The position numbers and the translations under genes were made by a program. The notes beneath the pieces are model-generated. The model had not been told where the DNA came from and searched no databases. It saw nothing but the letters and a program-made list of their open reading frames with translations. This document shows, piece by piece, positions 35,892-47,315 of a stretch of 64,000 bases of DNA (position 1 is the stretch's first letter; the number at the start of each line of letters is the position of its first letter). The DNA comes from Metallyticus violacea. Its lineage: Eukaryota; Arthropoda; Insecta; Mantodea; Metallyticidae. Where the stretch lies: contig CM060842.1 of assembly GCA_030762175.1 (NCBI GenBank), positions 63,034,501-63,098,500 of the forward strand, written 5' to 3'.

Positions 35892-38139
35892 CAGAACTTC
35901 ATTTTAAGATTTACGAATCGCAGGCGTGGCATTGGCGAACTTACCGGTACTTTCCACATTTCCGTCACCGTTGTACCAAATGTTATATAGTGAAAGGGAA
36001 CCGGGTGGCTAATCTGAATAGTGAACAAGCTTAAGAAAATAAGTATCATGTAAGAGAAAAGTGAAGCAAGTCTTCCAGTAAAATTATAGCACCATCGAGC
36101 AGAGATCACGATCGACAAAAATACAACGTGTCTGTACAGCGCAGATATACAGAAACTGCTGTTGTGACATATAAACAGAACTCAGTAATGCGCTAAGTAA
36201 GGAGAAAACTACATAAAGTGTGCTCCAATAATCATGCTGAACAGCTGATGCATATAGTTCTTCAATACTAGACAAGTCAATTCTAAATAGAGGAAAATAG
36301 TATAATACACTTACACCTAAACAACATTATCTCAATTAAACACACCTCTAACCACAATAACATAATAGAGGTAATATCTTAAAATATCAAAAGCCTCAAA
36401 GAACAGAACTGGTTTATTTTGCACGAGTCACGAGTCCATGAGGGATAGAAGGAAGGAAATGAAGTAGCTGACAAAATAGCAAAATATGATGATTACCTCG
36501 AAGTGGCACACAGCAAAACACCTAGTTTTACAATTATTACAGATATTTAAGAAATGAGAAAATGACGAAAGATGCAACTAAAGGAAATATTATGATAACA
36601 GTACGTAGTAAAGTCACAGTTTCTGTAAAAAGATCCCCCCACATGTCCGTGCCTTCAGGACTCGCAAACTGTAGATACTTTTATATATTTCTGTTTCATA
36701 TTGGATAATCAGAGAGATAAATTTTGGCATGGAAGTTATTAAGTGGTACCCGCATATAAATTATAACCAGTATATTAATTAATTTTATGTAATTTTCCTA
36801 TTTTAATCATGATTGTTGTGTCAGTTTTATTTCTAGTATACGTATATTGAAGTGTTGTGTATGTCATTTTCTTGGCAGAGTTCAGAAGCACCCGATGAGG
36901 ACAGAGATGCCTGTTGCCTATTGTAACAATATTTTGAATAAATGACCTCAAAAGCCCAATGGATCGCAATTACTTGGAGAATTGTAAAGCAGGATAGGCG
37001 TAATAAACCATGTATCAACTATGGGGGTAAAGAGACAGACGGATAATCTATGGAAAGGAAATAGCTAACGGTGTCAGTTGATATTGACATGCAGAAAGTC
37101 ACGTACACATAATAGTCAATAGGATATCTGAGAAGGACATTATGCGAGTTCTTCTAAAGTCATGTGTTGAATAGATAGCTTCGGAAGACTGACGAACTGC
37201 CATGTTTATTTAAGATTAGTCCAAGCACTCAGCTCTTGCTGTATAGTGTAGATGTTCTGTAGCAGTTTTAATAAGTTTATCGCAGCATCGAGTTATTGTA
37301 GCAGTGCGAGGAGATCAGTATTGTAGCTACCAGTGTCCTAGTGAACATTAAAATTTGTTAGAGACCAACTTTGAGTAGGAATATTCGTAGCGTGTTAAAC
37401 ACTGCTGGTGAAATAAATAGGAAGATTATAGTTAGTGCAAAAGTAGCGCATCTAGAAATGAGTAACGATATACCTCTTTAAGTGGAATAAACTTTGGCAA
37501 TAAATAGTGCTTCATTTCACAATATCGCAAATTTAATCATTCTCTGTGAAGTTCCCGGTAAGCTCCTTTACCTGTGGTCTGGAAAAGTCCAGCAAAGAAA
37601 GAGCTAGTCGGAGCAATTGTAAGTCAGCGGAAAATCATTGGAGAGGAAGAAATTATCATTATTCCTGAGAATACATAATCTAACGATTAATTATAATCCT
37701 TCAATACTCAATAAATCTAATTGTTCCATAATCTTCCCTCTTACAAATAATTCCACCGTATTATGCTTATGAAAACCGCTGCAACCGAATCGCGAAATAC
37801 ATAGAAAAGGCAATAGATATCCAGTGTCATGAAAATATTTTGTCAAAATACAACGGATTCAAAAACTTTACTAAGTCAATAGTCTTTACAGCAGTGTAGA
37901 TATAATAAATAGTGAAAATTCAAATCATATTAAAACGTTTTGAGTATTGATGTATAAAGTTCATTGCATTTCTATATGAGAAAACATATTTACAGGTCTG
38001 TGTGTTCTTAATTAAGATGGCGAATATAATGACATTCACATCTCATAAATTACAACGTTCGGGGGTAGATATCCTGACTCTAGTGCGAAATATAGGTCTT
38101 GATGGTCTCCGGGTAGCGCTCTCTCCTCTGGTCATGCTC
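35892..38139. other. No gene seen
   Basis: The 112-residue minus-strand frame 35780-36118 starts beyond and ends inside the SINE-A fragment and shows no family motif. The rest is AT-rich. Confidence 0.5.
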
Positions 38140-38282
38140 TTTTAGGGCGTAAAAATCTCGAGCACAAGTCTTCCGGCAGGGACTTTAAACCTTGAGTCCC
38201 GTGTTTCAGATTTACGGCAGGTAAAACGCCATACTTTAAAAAAAAAAAAAACAAATCCCTGGCCGTTTCATGCCCAAGAAAT
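38140..38282 (+). mobile_element. SINE-A-related fragment, diverged, with A13 insertion
   Basis: TTAGGGCGTAAAAATCTCGA, then GGGACTTTAAACCTTGAGTC, CCGTGTTTCAGATTTACGGC, an A13 run at 38238-38250, and CTGGCCGTTTCATGCCCAAG, follow the order of the SINE-A body. The upstream head does not match the usual one, so it is either an old copy or a relative with a different head. Confidence 0.6.
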
Positions 38283-39623
38283 ATCTTAGTTGCCTTTGGA
38301 GACGAGACTTACCATTTTCTCTCTGTCGGAAAATGGGTATACTTGAAATTCTTCTTGGTAATTGAAACCTTCCTCGCGGAAGACGCCTATATCCCGGGTC
38401 GTAACGACGGGTACAAACTAGTATGAAAGGGAGTTATGGAATTGACGTGGAACATAGTAAAACAAATTACACATATCTACCATTCTGAAAGGTATTCACT
38501 GAAGGACATTCACTGAAACATATACTTAAGAAAAGCGGTGCACATTTAGGTGATTCAAATCAATTCAGGTGATTACTGAATGGTAAAAACACCAAATAAG
38601 TTTCTTGATCGATGTATTTGCATCATTTGTATGCTGCACAGAATATACGTATTGCACACTATATCCTGGTCTTTGATCATTCATCCACCCCAAGGACTTT
38701 TATTGAAGATGCATTTATTAAAGAGAAAGGAAAATGAGACTGAAGAAATGAAGATGCAGACATGCTATTAAAATTTGGAAACTGTGCGAGAAAAAATATA
38801 GCATATATGTTTAAAACTGCGAATTAGACAGTTTTGGGTTAACAGCTGAACTACGATTTATGTCATCTTCTAACTGCGAATAACCTTAAAGGTTAATTGC
38901 AAAACGAGGAGTGTAAATAGCACGAGAGCTGACTCCGTATTACGAGTATATAAGTCTGCAGTTCCCGAGACTGTCAGACTAATGAGAATTTGTGATTTTC
39001 CTCAGTCGCCAAGGGAATTAACAGCGTGTTTTCTTTCTTCCTTACCGTGAATCTCCAAAGAGACACTTTGTAGTTATAAACTGCAGATTCTGTGATACAA
39101 GAGCGCAAATTCCCATCTAGTTTTGTGTTTGTAAGCCCTAAAGAGTCCCACGCAGCTGAATATCTTCGATATGATGAATGCAATGTACTAATCAATGATT
39201 CAAACTGATGTCCATGGGTATCCAAAGCTACCTGAATTAAGCCTTAACATGGTAAGGGAGAATCCCAGAGAAATTTAATTAAGTTAGGATTCCAACTCTA
39301 GGGATAGAACACTTTATCAAATTTGCGCGAATGTCAAGGGCGTCATAGGTAAATACTTAAGGAAATAAATATACATAATAATAGCATGAAACTTAGTGGA
39401 ATTGATTGATAGTGTCTTTTTATTTTTGTAATAAAACAAAATAAAATTGTGTACATTTATATATTTTATTAAAAGATTAAACGTGTGTTTTGAATATGCC
39501 ATGGTCATAGACTATAAATATAATTGCAGCAAATGTACGTAGTAATAGAGGGAAAACAATTAAAAGAGGAAGTAATACACACATGCATGGTACAAATAAC
39601 AATCATTATTAGCTACGGAACAT
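38283..39623. other. No gene seen
   Basis: Frames at 38580-38771 and 38974-39225 have no motif. A possible further decayed SINE body near 38340-38410 (TTCCTCGCGGAAGACGCC, CCCGGGTCGTAACGA) is too weak to call. Confidence 0.45.
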
Positions 39624-39890
39624 CATGGACGCAAAGTTGGCTTAGCATCGACCATACAGTGTAACTGACCCTGAACTCTGCTTAGCGTTTTAATATAAAT
39701 AACAGAAGATCTCTGCATTGCAACCACACACAATAACCCTTTGTGATGTCACGTATTCTTAGCTTGCGCCAGAAAATGTGATATGTTGATATGTTGTTTT
39801 CGAAGGATCCTCGAATCTCTAATGTTCACATTCAATAAAATAGAATGGTTCTAGTCTTACGCACCTTAACTAGAAAAGTGCTAACATTTT
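39624..39890. repeat. Unnamed interspersed repeat, copy 2
   Basis: Counterpart of 33409-33685. The module 39624-39689 (CATGGACGCAAAGTTGGCTT onward) is in the opposite orientation to that of copy 1. The flank 39690-39890, with TGCAACCACACACAATAACC and TGGTTCTAGTCTTACGC, is in the same orientation. Confidence 0.75.
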
Positions 39891-42800
39891 CTAAAGTTCA
39901 TATGATTGCAAGAAAAGCAGTTTACTTCGTATATTCCTCTATCACAAATACCAGTGCTTTACTGGCCTTTTCATCCTCTTGATTTTAAACTAAGTCTTCA
40001 GTATTTCTCCTTTCTCCCTGGACCAAATATGTGTATGCTATAGACTTTCAGAGGTGGTAGAATTGATCGACATGAACAGTTTTTGTGTCCAGATGTGTGT
40101 GTGCTAACTGGTCAAACTGAATTACAGTAATATGAACTTTTAATTATATTAGTTGCAATCTCTACTTCATTGCAATAAGGCAGAGCCGCTTATTGGAATG
40201 TTGCACCCCTTGATACACTTGTTCCTAATAGTGTCATAGACAATTATAGTTTTGCTATGAGATGCTTTTTCCATTCGATCTTGAAATAATAAACAGAATC
40301 ACTGAGATAATCCAGAAGAAATTCAATGGGAGTAAGCCAGGTGAACGAACGAATCAATCTTGGGATGCATCTCGCCGGAACATGGTCATCGAGGAGATGG
40401 GTATCATGTATGAGAGAAGTATGCTGGTATGCGCTGGTGCACCGTCATGCTGCCACCACACGTGCTAGCTAAAACTTCTGAAATGTCCTCTAAAAGCTAT
40501 ATCATTACAAGTACTGCTTTGGAAAGATGTAGTAGCCTATGCAGGCAAAACGATTTTGCTAACTTCATTTTTGAAAATTGAAAACAACATTTCAAGGCCA
40601 ATATCAGTGCCTTAATTTGTGTTATTTATATTTCAAACATTTGGATCCATAGCGGAAATAACTATGCAAACGAGGCGTAATAAATGTTCAAAATGCCGAG
40701 TATTAATGAACTAGGGCATCAATGGTTCACGAAGAAAAAGGAGTTATGTGGTGATAAAGTAGTTGAAATACGAGTACATGCTGCTAAGTCAATGATAAAA
40801 CATGGTAGGATAAACCTTTGTCTTAGTATGGCTTGAAATCTGCATCATGCGGGGGAAATCCTGATTTTCAATAGCTCATCGTCAGAGTTTTCAAGATCTA
40901 ATGTAATAATGATGTCTTTAACATCTCGGATTAATCATGTGCCAACATGAATTGGTAAAGAGCGAAGTGGGTAATTTATTTATTTTTATGATGTATGCTC
41001 ACACATGCGGTACTAAAAATTAATAAAGGGAACTTGAACTCTATAGCAGTGATCCGCTTTTACCTCACCGACTACGACAAGGATTCTTGAAATTTGAACA
41101 AGCAGATCACAGATTCTCTTTCTTAAATTACTTGTCTGAGACCTTTCTAGTCTCTGAAATGATTGCAGTGTAGTTAATTAGCCTTCGGTTTTTTGATAGC
41201 CGTTTCCAAATTTTAGTTATTTTAACCCCTTACTTTGAATTAATTGTATAACTGAGTATGTTCAAGTGTTTTGTTAATTTTTCTGCAAAGTTGTATCAGT
41301 AGATTGAGTCTTGAGGCAAGACCTTAGTCGCTTGGAAAAGGGTTTTTGTAGGATCACAAGCTGACAGCGTAAGATACACGAAGTTTCACAGTTAGGTCCT
41401 AATGCAACTGCTTTATTGCACAAAATATGGGTACAAAAAGGGTAACTTGTTTCATTAATATAGCATACCAGCTCATGTGGCTGATTTTTCCTATTCATTC
41501 CATGGTTTTAACACTGCTCCCTTGATCCAGTAGCTTTCTTCCAGAAGAGATATAGTTTATAGTTTATTTTTAGAAGGTATGGTAATTTATTCTGTTAAAA
41601 ATAATCTAATCGTTTGACTCTCAATTTGTTGCTTCATAGAATTTTCATTGGTCGTGTTTTAGTTGTTGCACTGTGTAAATTTGTTTTATAGGGACTCGTG
41701 TTGTTTCCTTCCATGTGTTCAAGTTGAAAGACTGACCGACTAATGACTAAGCATGAAAATTCTCCTTTCATGGACCGAGGTTGCCCAAGCTTCAATCAGG
41801 TGGCTGAACGTGGCACAGCGGTCTACTCTACAGATTACCAATGGACTCGCTCCCTTTCGGCACTGTTGCTGTGAACGATTCCGGATCTAACTCTGCCGTC
41901 ATGTACAACACTCTCGTCAACCATACGCCGATATCTTGTTTACGAAGGAATGTTTCATCTCAAGTAATGGCACACTGACTGACTACCCTTAGTAGTTCTA
42001 CTATTCTATGCCGCGCTGACAATATTCATCGTTAGCTCTAACATTTATGAAACCTGGATTTTCGTATGTGATGCTATCATAAATCAGGGACATGCTTGGA
42101 TTGAAGACTGTTCGGTGCACTGGTACAGTGGTCGCCCAGTACTAGCCAAATTAAAATGACTTTATGATTTTTATTTGATTTTTTATATATAACCACACAA
42201 ACAAATATTTGTCGAAACAGTTCATTTTCCCTCGACCAGTGGTCAGATACGCCACTATAGTCGAATTAACATTACTTTCGACTTTTGAAAATTGCACAAC
42301 GTGCAATGTTGCCAACTTGGTGATACTACTAGGAGCCGGTTAGTCGTATATTTTCCCACGAAATGTTAACAATCGTTCCTGCCAATACACAGCAGCTAGT
42401 TAATTGAAGGCTCTTTAATTGTCATATTGTCCTTAAAGTAGCACACCCAGCATATATAGTTTTGTTTTATCTCATTTTATATTAATTTTGCGTTTTTATC
42501 TATGAGCACACGTTCATATTTTATACTATATTCATTTTATATATCATGCCATTGTCTTAATTCTATTTTAATTCTCCTGTTTTCCAGATCGTTTTATGGC
42601 ATGGTGTTTCCCATGAAAATATGTTGTTTGTCTTCGAACACTATCGTAAATCGTTTCCTCTTCTATCGCTAGATGGCAGTAATGCGGTTAGCATTCAAAA
42701 TTAAATTTGCATTATAAGCAATTTCATTTCTTTTGGCGGAAAACGAAACCATTGCCAACATTGAAAGGACCTAGAGAAATGGAGAGATGGACGTGGATGA

Positions 42801-43994
42801 AAGTTCTCAGTCGTGAATTATAGTGAAATTGGTGTATAGATTTCTCCTGGGAGCTCATCTTTTTTTTCAGTTTAAGGTAAATCTATACGTTAGCAAAACA
42901 TAGAAATATAGTCAAACTCGTTGAATTTAGTCTTATTTTGTTTATTTATCCTTCCTGTTCAGTAATTGTAAATAATATGTTGGGGGACGTATTTCCGGCA
43001 CATTTGGTCGTGTAAGAATAATTACATATGTTTAGTATATATAAAATATGTAAATAACTACTTAACATACATGCTTTAAATGATTATATGCGATGCAAAA
43101 ATATATTATCTACCGATGTGTGTTTTGAAAATATAACAGGTAAGGTTTCTTCTCAAAGAGCCAGAAACAAAAGGGGGTTCATTATTGCCACCTTTTCTTC
43201 TAGTAATAAACTCCCAAACAATGGCGGCTCGTGGCAACATAAACACAGGGCTCAGAAATTAACTCTTGGTACTTCTGTTGCTGAATATAGATTTAAAACG
43301 TCTAGAATATTGATAATTATAATTAAATGCGCAGCTGGATAAACAAAACCGAAAGATAAATAAACAGAGGGAGAATGTAATAAAATATCGTAGTAAACGC
43401 ACCCATTTAAAAAAAAAATCCTGGTTTTCACTTAAAAAAGTTTATCTTCAGGTTGAAGTCTGCTTTAAGGAAAGCATTGTATGGGAGGGCCTCAGTTTTG
43501 GTGATGCTGAACTTTTGGAGATTTTGTGTTTATGTAAATTAAAGTAATTGTATAATTTTGTAAACTATACTTTGTTTGATGTTTGTAATATTTGTATACT
43601 TCCTATGCTTGACTCCAATTTTCTTGTGTTTTTGTCTACCCAATTTTAATTTCAATTTTCTCTTCCAATGGTCGCAAAGAAAAATATTTAGAATCAGGCC
43701 TGCCCTTCAGTAACCGCTTACTACCAATCCAATCTCGGTATAAGGGTATACTGTGACCAGATGACTGATTATCACTACTGGAGGGAGAGTGCCTGTGTAA
43801 GAGCAATGTTACTTCAAATGTAATATTGTTTGATGCGAAATAACTGCAAGTTTTCTTATATTTAATATATTTGTATGACTGTATTACTATTTCGTTATAA
43901 TTACCTAATAGACTACTAAAATATTCCATTCAATGTTGTAACACAACACAGTCAGTCGTATAAAACTGAAAACTTATAACAGTTAATGTTTCAC
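39891..43994. other. No gene seen
   Basis: Short frames only (40262-40468, 41274-41498, 43088-43342). A GC-richer patch at 41790-41900 includes GTGGCACAGCGGTCTACTC, a weak A-box-like sequence without a convincing B box. CGCTAGATGGCAG at 42668-42680 is a near match to the CTCF core. Confidence 0.45.
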
Positions 43995-44048
43995 TTTTTT
44001 TAATCATATTTAGCGCCCGTTTTTATTACTGAGGCGTCACAGGTTGTT
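43995..44048 (-). mobile_element. SINE-B tail fragment
   Basis: TTTAGCGCCCGTTTTTATTA followed by CTGAGGCGTCACAGG matches the SINE-B 3' tail in minus orientation (compare 118-150 and 13895-13930). The rest is missing. Confidence 0.7.
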
Positions 44049-44290
44049 TTTCTGGTGGTGCATGCACTTGACGAGAAACTCCTCCTACTGCTTCCTCTCT
44101 ACTCCCTTGGTCTAAATGCTCCACAAACACACCGAAACATTGTTGATTTGCAGCGCTCTTGGTTTTTTTTTTCTTCTTCTTTTGCGCATAAAAACTCATC
44201 AAGCAATAGTTACAGGAAATTAAATATAGAAATTTTTGTGGGTATGGCTAATTATCACCCTCCTAGAAGTGCTGTGATGATGCTTTTAGT

Positions 44291-44554
44291 TTGTTTATGA
44301 ACGCTTTTTAACGTCTCAGGTCATCAGTGTCCCATTCAATTTAGGGCGTGAAACGGCCGAAAATTTTTGCTCAGAGGCCTCTTCTTTCAGGCTTGAGGTG
44401 CCTTTTCATGCTGTAAATCTGTGCTTCCCTTTCGAAAGAAGTTAAACTTAGGATTTTCACGCCCAAAAAATCCATCGATCCTAGCCTGGTTTGAACCCAC
44501 GATCTTGGGTTTAGGAGACAAGTATGGTTGGTTATCACTATACCACCGGGATCA
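44291..44554 (-). mobile_element. SINE-A copy, full length
   Basis: Runs from the 3' end (TTTATGAACGCTTTTTAACG) through CTCAGAGGCCTCTTCTTTCA and the body to a tRNA-like head (44470-44554). The head shows a minus-strand B box, GGTTTGAACCC as written on the + strand, and the A-box side TATACCACCGGGATC. No clear target duplication. The overlapping frames 44371-44583 (-) and 44421-44624 (+) are SINE sequence, not genes. Confidence 0.88.
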
Positions 44555-45430
44555 TCTCCTAGAGGAGCTGCCTCTTCTCCCAAATAAGCAATTTCATCAG
44601 CTGTACAGTAATTTACTTAATTAAATGCTATATAATTTTAGGTCCTTTATCTTTACGGGTTGTTAGATTAATTAAAGCAGAAAATTCAAAAATATTCTAT
44701 TCAATGTGGAAATAATAGAAATTGAGATTTTTTTCTGTAGCTGAAATTCTGTTTGAAGTATTGTGTGCATCTGTCTGTATTCTTAATAATTGATTTGAAA
44801 CTGCTGAATTAACGAAGGAATTCATTTGTTGCGTGTTATATACTATTCGTAATAAAACAATATTTTAAATTCGTAAGAAATTCGAATTCATGAGTCGATA
44901 CTAAAGGAACTTCGTCTCTTACGTGTGCTCTTACCATATTTTTCCCTACTATAGGAGAGAAAGACTAGACGAGCTTTTCTACTTGCATACTCCCAATTCA
45001 GTTGCTTGCATTAAACCTTTATTATAGTTTTTGTTTTCTTTTCTCCTAGCTATAAGAGAATTTTTTACGTTTCAAAGGCAAGTTTCTCTATTATATTCTG
45101 AGAAAAATCTTAAAATTAATGCACAATTCTATCCGCAAAACTACTGAAGAAAGAATCAAAAGTTTGAGCGGAAACTTACATTACACAAAAGTAGTAGTGA
45201 TAGTTTAGTACACAAACTTTTTACATTTCCCCATTACATGGTGCAACTTTAGCGGTTTTTCTAGGAACCCGTACAAAACACGAAACTTTTCAGATTATCT
45301 TCATATACCTCCGGAAGCTCTCCTTTACATCGTCTGAAGAATTAGTTTATGCGTAGAATCTTAGTTTTGTCCGTCAAAAAGAGATTCTATTACATTTTGA
45401 TCTAGTGATATGTGCATTTGTTTTATTTAT

Positions 45431-45590
45431 TTCCTTCGTTTACGAACGCTCTTTAACATCCCAGGTCATCAGCGTCCCGTTGAATTCAGGGTGTAAAATC
45501 GGCGTTACATTTAGCTCGGAGGCCTCTTCTTTCAGGCTTGACGTTCTTTTACGTACCGTAAATCTACCACTTGAGACCCCCGCCTTTACT
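45431..45590 (-). mobile_element. SINE-A copy lacking the tRNA-like head
   Basis: Contains TACGAACGCTCTTTAACATC, CCAGGTCATCAGCGTCCCGT, GGCCTCTTCTTTCAGGCTTG and GTACCGTAAATCTACC, then stops matching at about 45590. The head and about 100 bp of body are missing. It lies 100 bp from an oppositely oriented full copy. Confidence 0.85.
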
Positions 45591-45691
45591 GTTTGCAAGT
45601 ACTGCAGCTTCATGAAGAAACAAAAGATAAACAGCTTCTGTCAAATGCCGAATAAAATCCCTTCTGTTTAGATATCAAATGAAAAACTATA

Positions 45692-45984
45692 TCGGTCCTG
45701 GTCATCTAGTGGCTACCATACTTGCCTTCTAAACCCAAGATCGCGGGCTCGATCCCGGCCAGGACCAATGGATTTTTTCGAGCTTAAAATCCTAAGTATG
45801 ACTTCATTTGGAAGGGAAGTAAAGCCGTGGATCCCGTGTCTTACATTCACGGCACGATAAAGAACCTCAAGCCTGAAAGAAGAGCCTTCTGAGGAAAATT
45901 TATCGGCTGTTTCACGTCCTGATTTGAATGAGATGATGATTATGAGATGTTAATGAGCGTCCGTAAATAAACCAAATAAAAAAA
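45692..45984 (+). mobile_element. SINE-A copy, full length, with near-perfect tRNA head
   Basis: The 5' head (45694-45767) is a tRNA-like fold. The body runs through GGGAAGTAAAGCCGTGGATC, ACGGCACGATAAAGAACCTC, AAGCCTGAAAGAAGAGCC and GGCTGTTTCACGTCCTGA to AGCGTCCGTAAATAAACC and an A-rich end. A short repeat, AAAAACTAT before and AAAAAGCTAT after, may be the target duplication. This is the best copy in the window to define the SINE-A family. Confidence 0.9.
45694..45767 (+). tRNA. tRNA-like head of SINE-A (pseudo-tRNA)
   Basis: Acceptor arms GGTCCTG (45694-45700) and CAGGACC (45760-45766) pair perfectly over 7 bp. The A box TGGTCATCTAGTGG is at 45699-45712. The T arm GCGGG-CTCGATC-CCGGC has one mismatch and holds the B box. 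The anticodon stem is weak (TTG/CAA with two C-C mismatches) and the loop TTCTAAA would give anticodon CTA. It is continuous with a SINE body, so it is not a working tRNA gene. Confidence 0.8.
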
Positions 45985-47285
45985 GCTATGTTTAAATTTT
46001 CTTTGGCGTGTTATGAGTTGTGTTTTACAATTGATTTTCTTTTTTGTTTCTCAGATAAATCGTTGAAATTGTCTGTTAGACACGCAAAGTATTATTAATC
46101 TTTAGTTGGCCCAGAATAGGAAGTATTATGAGTTTTAGTGGAACATTGCAAAATGTTCCGTTAAAACACTTTTTATAATATGAGAACAAGATTATCTAGT
46201 TTTTAAAATTGACGAATTCCTTAAAAGATGCATTAATGATAAACTAAATACAATTTTTTGAAAAATCGCTTTTGCTTACTTGTTTTTATATTATTAAAAA
46301 GTATCACGTACAATGAAACTTTAGATTATTTTTCAAACTACGTGGAAACCTATTTAAAACTAATAGTTGAAGAACAATATGGTAAGCCGAGACGTGGGAC
46401 ATTCAAATTAATGCAGAATCTAATATAGGGTAAATATACCACTAAATTAATTCTGTAATGTTATAATGAAAGTTTTCCTGGTAAAAATTTATGGCATTGT
46501 GAACGTAATAATGTAAATAATTACTCAATTAAAATAAAAATAATAAATGCTCATGTTTCATGATTCATGTACTTAAATCAGTTGGTATATAAGTTTAATC
46601 TTCCTATCCTTATAAGTGTGTAATTGCAGTTATCACTGTTGAAATGAATTCCGGACTTGACTGATTTTTTTCACCAGAATCCTACAGAAAAAAAGCAGTT
46701 GAAAAGACATAATTGAAATATTACTAACACATAATCGCTCCGCGGCTCCTAACCAAATTATTAAGAGAGTTTAAGAATGCGTTTTATAAAAAATACTTAC
46801 TATTAAATTAATTGTTTTATTGTCGCAATACAAACAAAAATAACAAAATACTAAATTTTAAATTGATATCGTCTGCATCCCGCACATTCTGCTTGACTTC
46901 AGACTCTACAAAATTTCAGAAGAGGGCAGACATAATCAACTGAACTGAATTCAAGGCTGACCTATGAGAGTAACAAATGCTCCATATAAGACGCCGTTCA
47001 CAGTGACTAGAAAAACCACTAATACGCTTGCGCAAGTGCTGAACCTTCGACTGTATTTTGGTGATCGGCATGCAGGAAACTGATTCAAATAATGTAATAT
47101 TTCAATTCCTCAATAAAAATTAACACATGGAGCCAACACTTTAATTTTGGGTAGACTCAGCCTTACAGCCTTATGGCCGCATCGCCTCCGTTTAAAATAA
47201 GAGAAAAAAGTTTTTTTCATTGTTGGAGCTTCTAAAGTTTATAGGCTTATCCTCTTGTCATTGTGATCTTTGAGTCATCGTAAAT
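45985..47285. other. No gene seen
   Basis: AT-rich with no open frame worth noting. CTTATGGCCGCATCGCCTCC at 47171-47190 is the counterpart, on the opposite strand, of the GC-rich patch at 29737. Confidence 0.5.
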
Positions 47286-47315
47286 AATAATAATATTAAT
47301 AATAATAATAATAAT
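47286..47315. repeat. (AAT)n microsatellite, imperfect
   Basis: About ten AAT units with one interruption. An A-rich run follows at 47817-47826. Confidence 0.85.

Noticed and set aside
40262..40468. 68-residue frame resembling a transposase piece
   Set aside because: I could not match it to any transposase motif, and there are no terminal repeats nearby.
41790..41900. tRNA-like sequence GTGGCACAGCGGTCTACTC
   Set aside because: No B box at the proper distance and no acceptor pairing.
42668..42680. Second CTCF site
   Set aside because: CGCTAGATGGCAG misses two core positions.
43130..43150. CAG|GTAAGG as another recursive splice site
   Set aside because: The upstream sequence AAAATATAA is purine-rich and lacks a pyrimidine tract.
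45694..45767. Functional tRNA gene
   Set aside because: The anticodon stem is mispaired and the sequence continues into a SINE body, so it is a SINE head.
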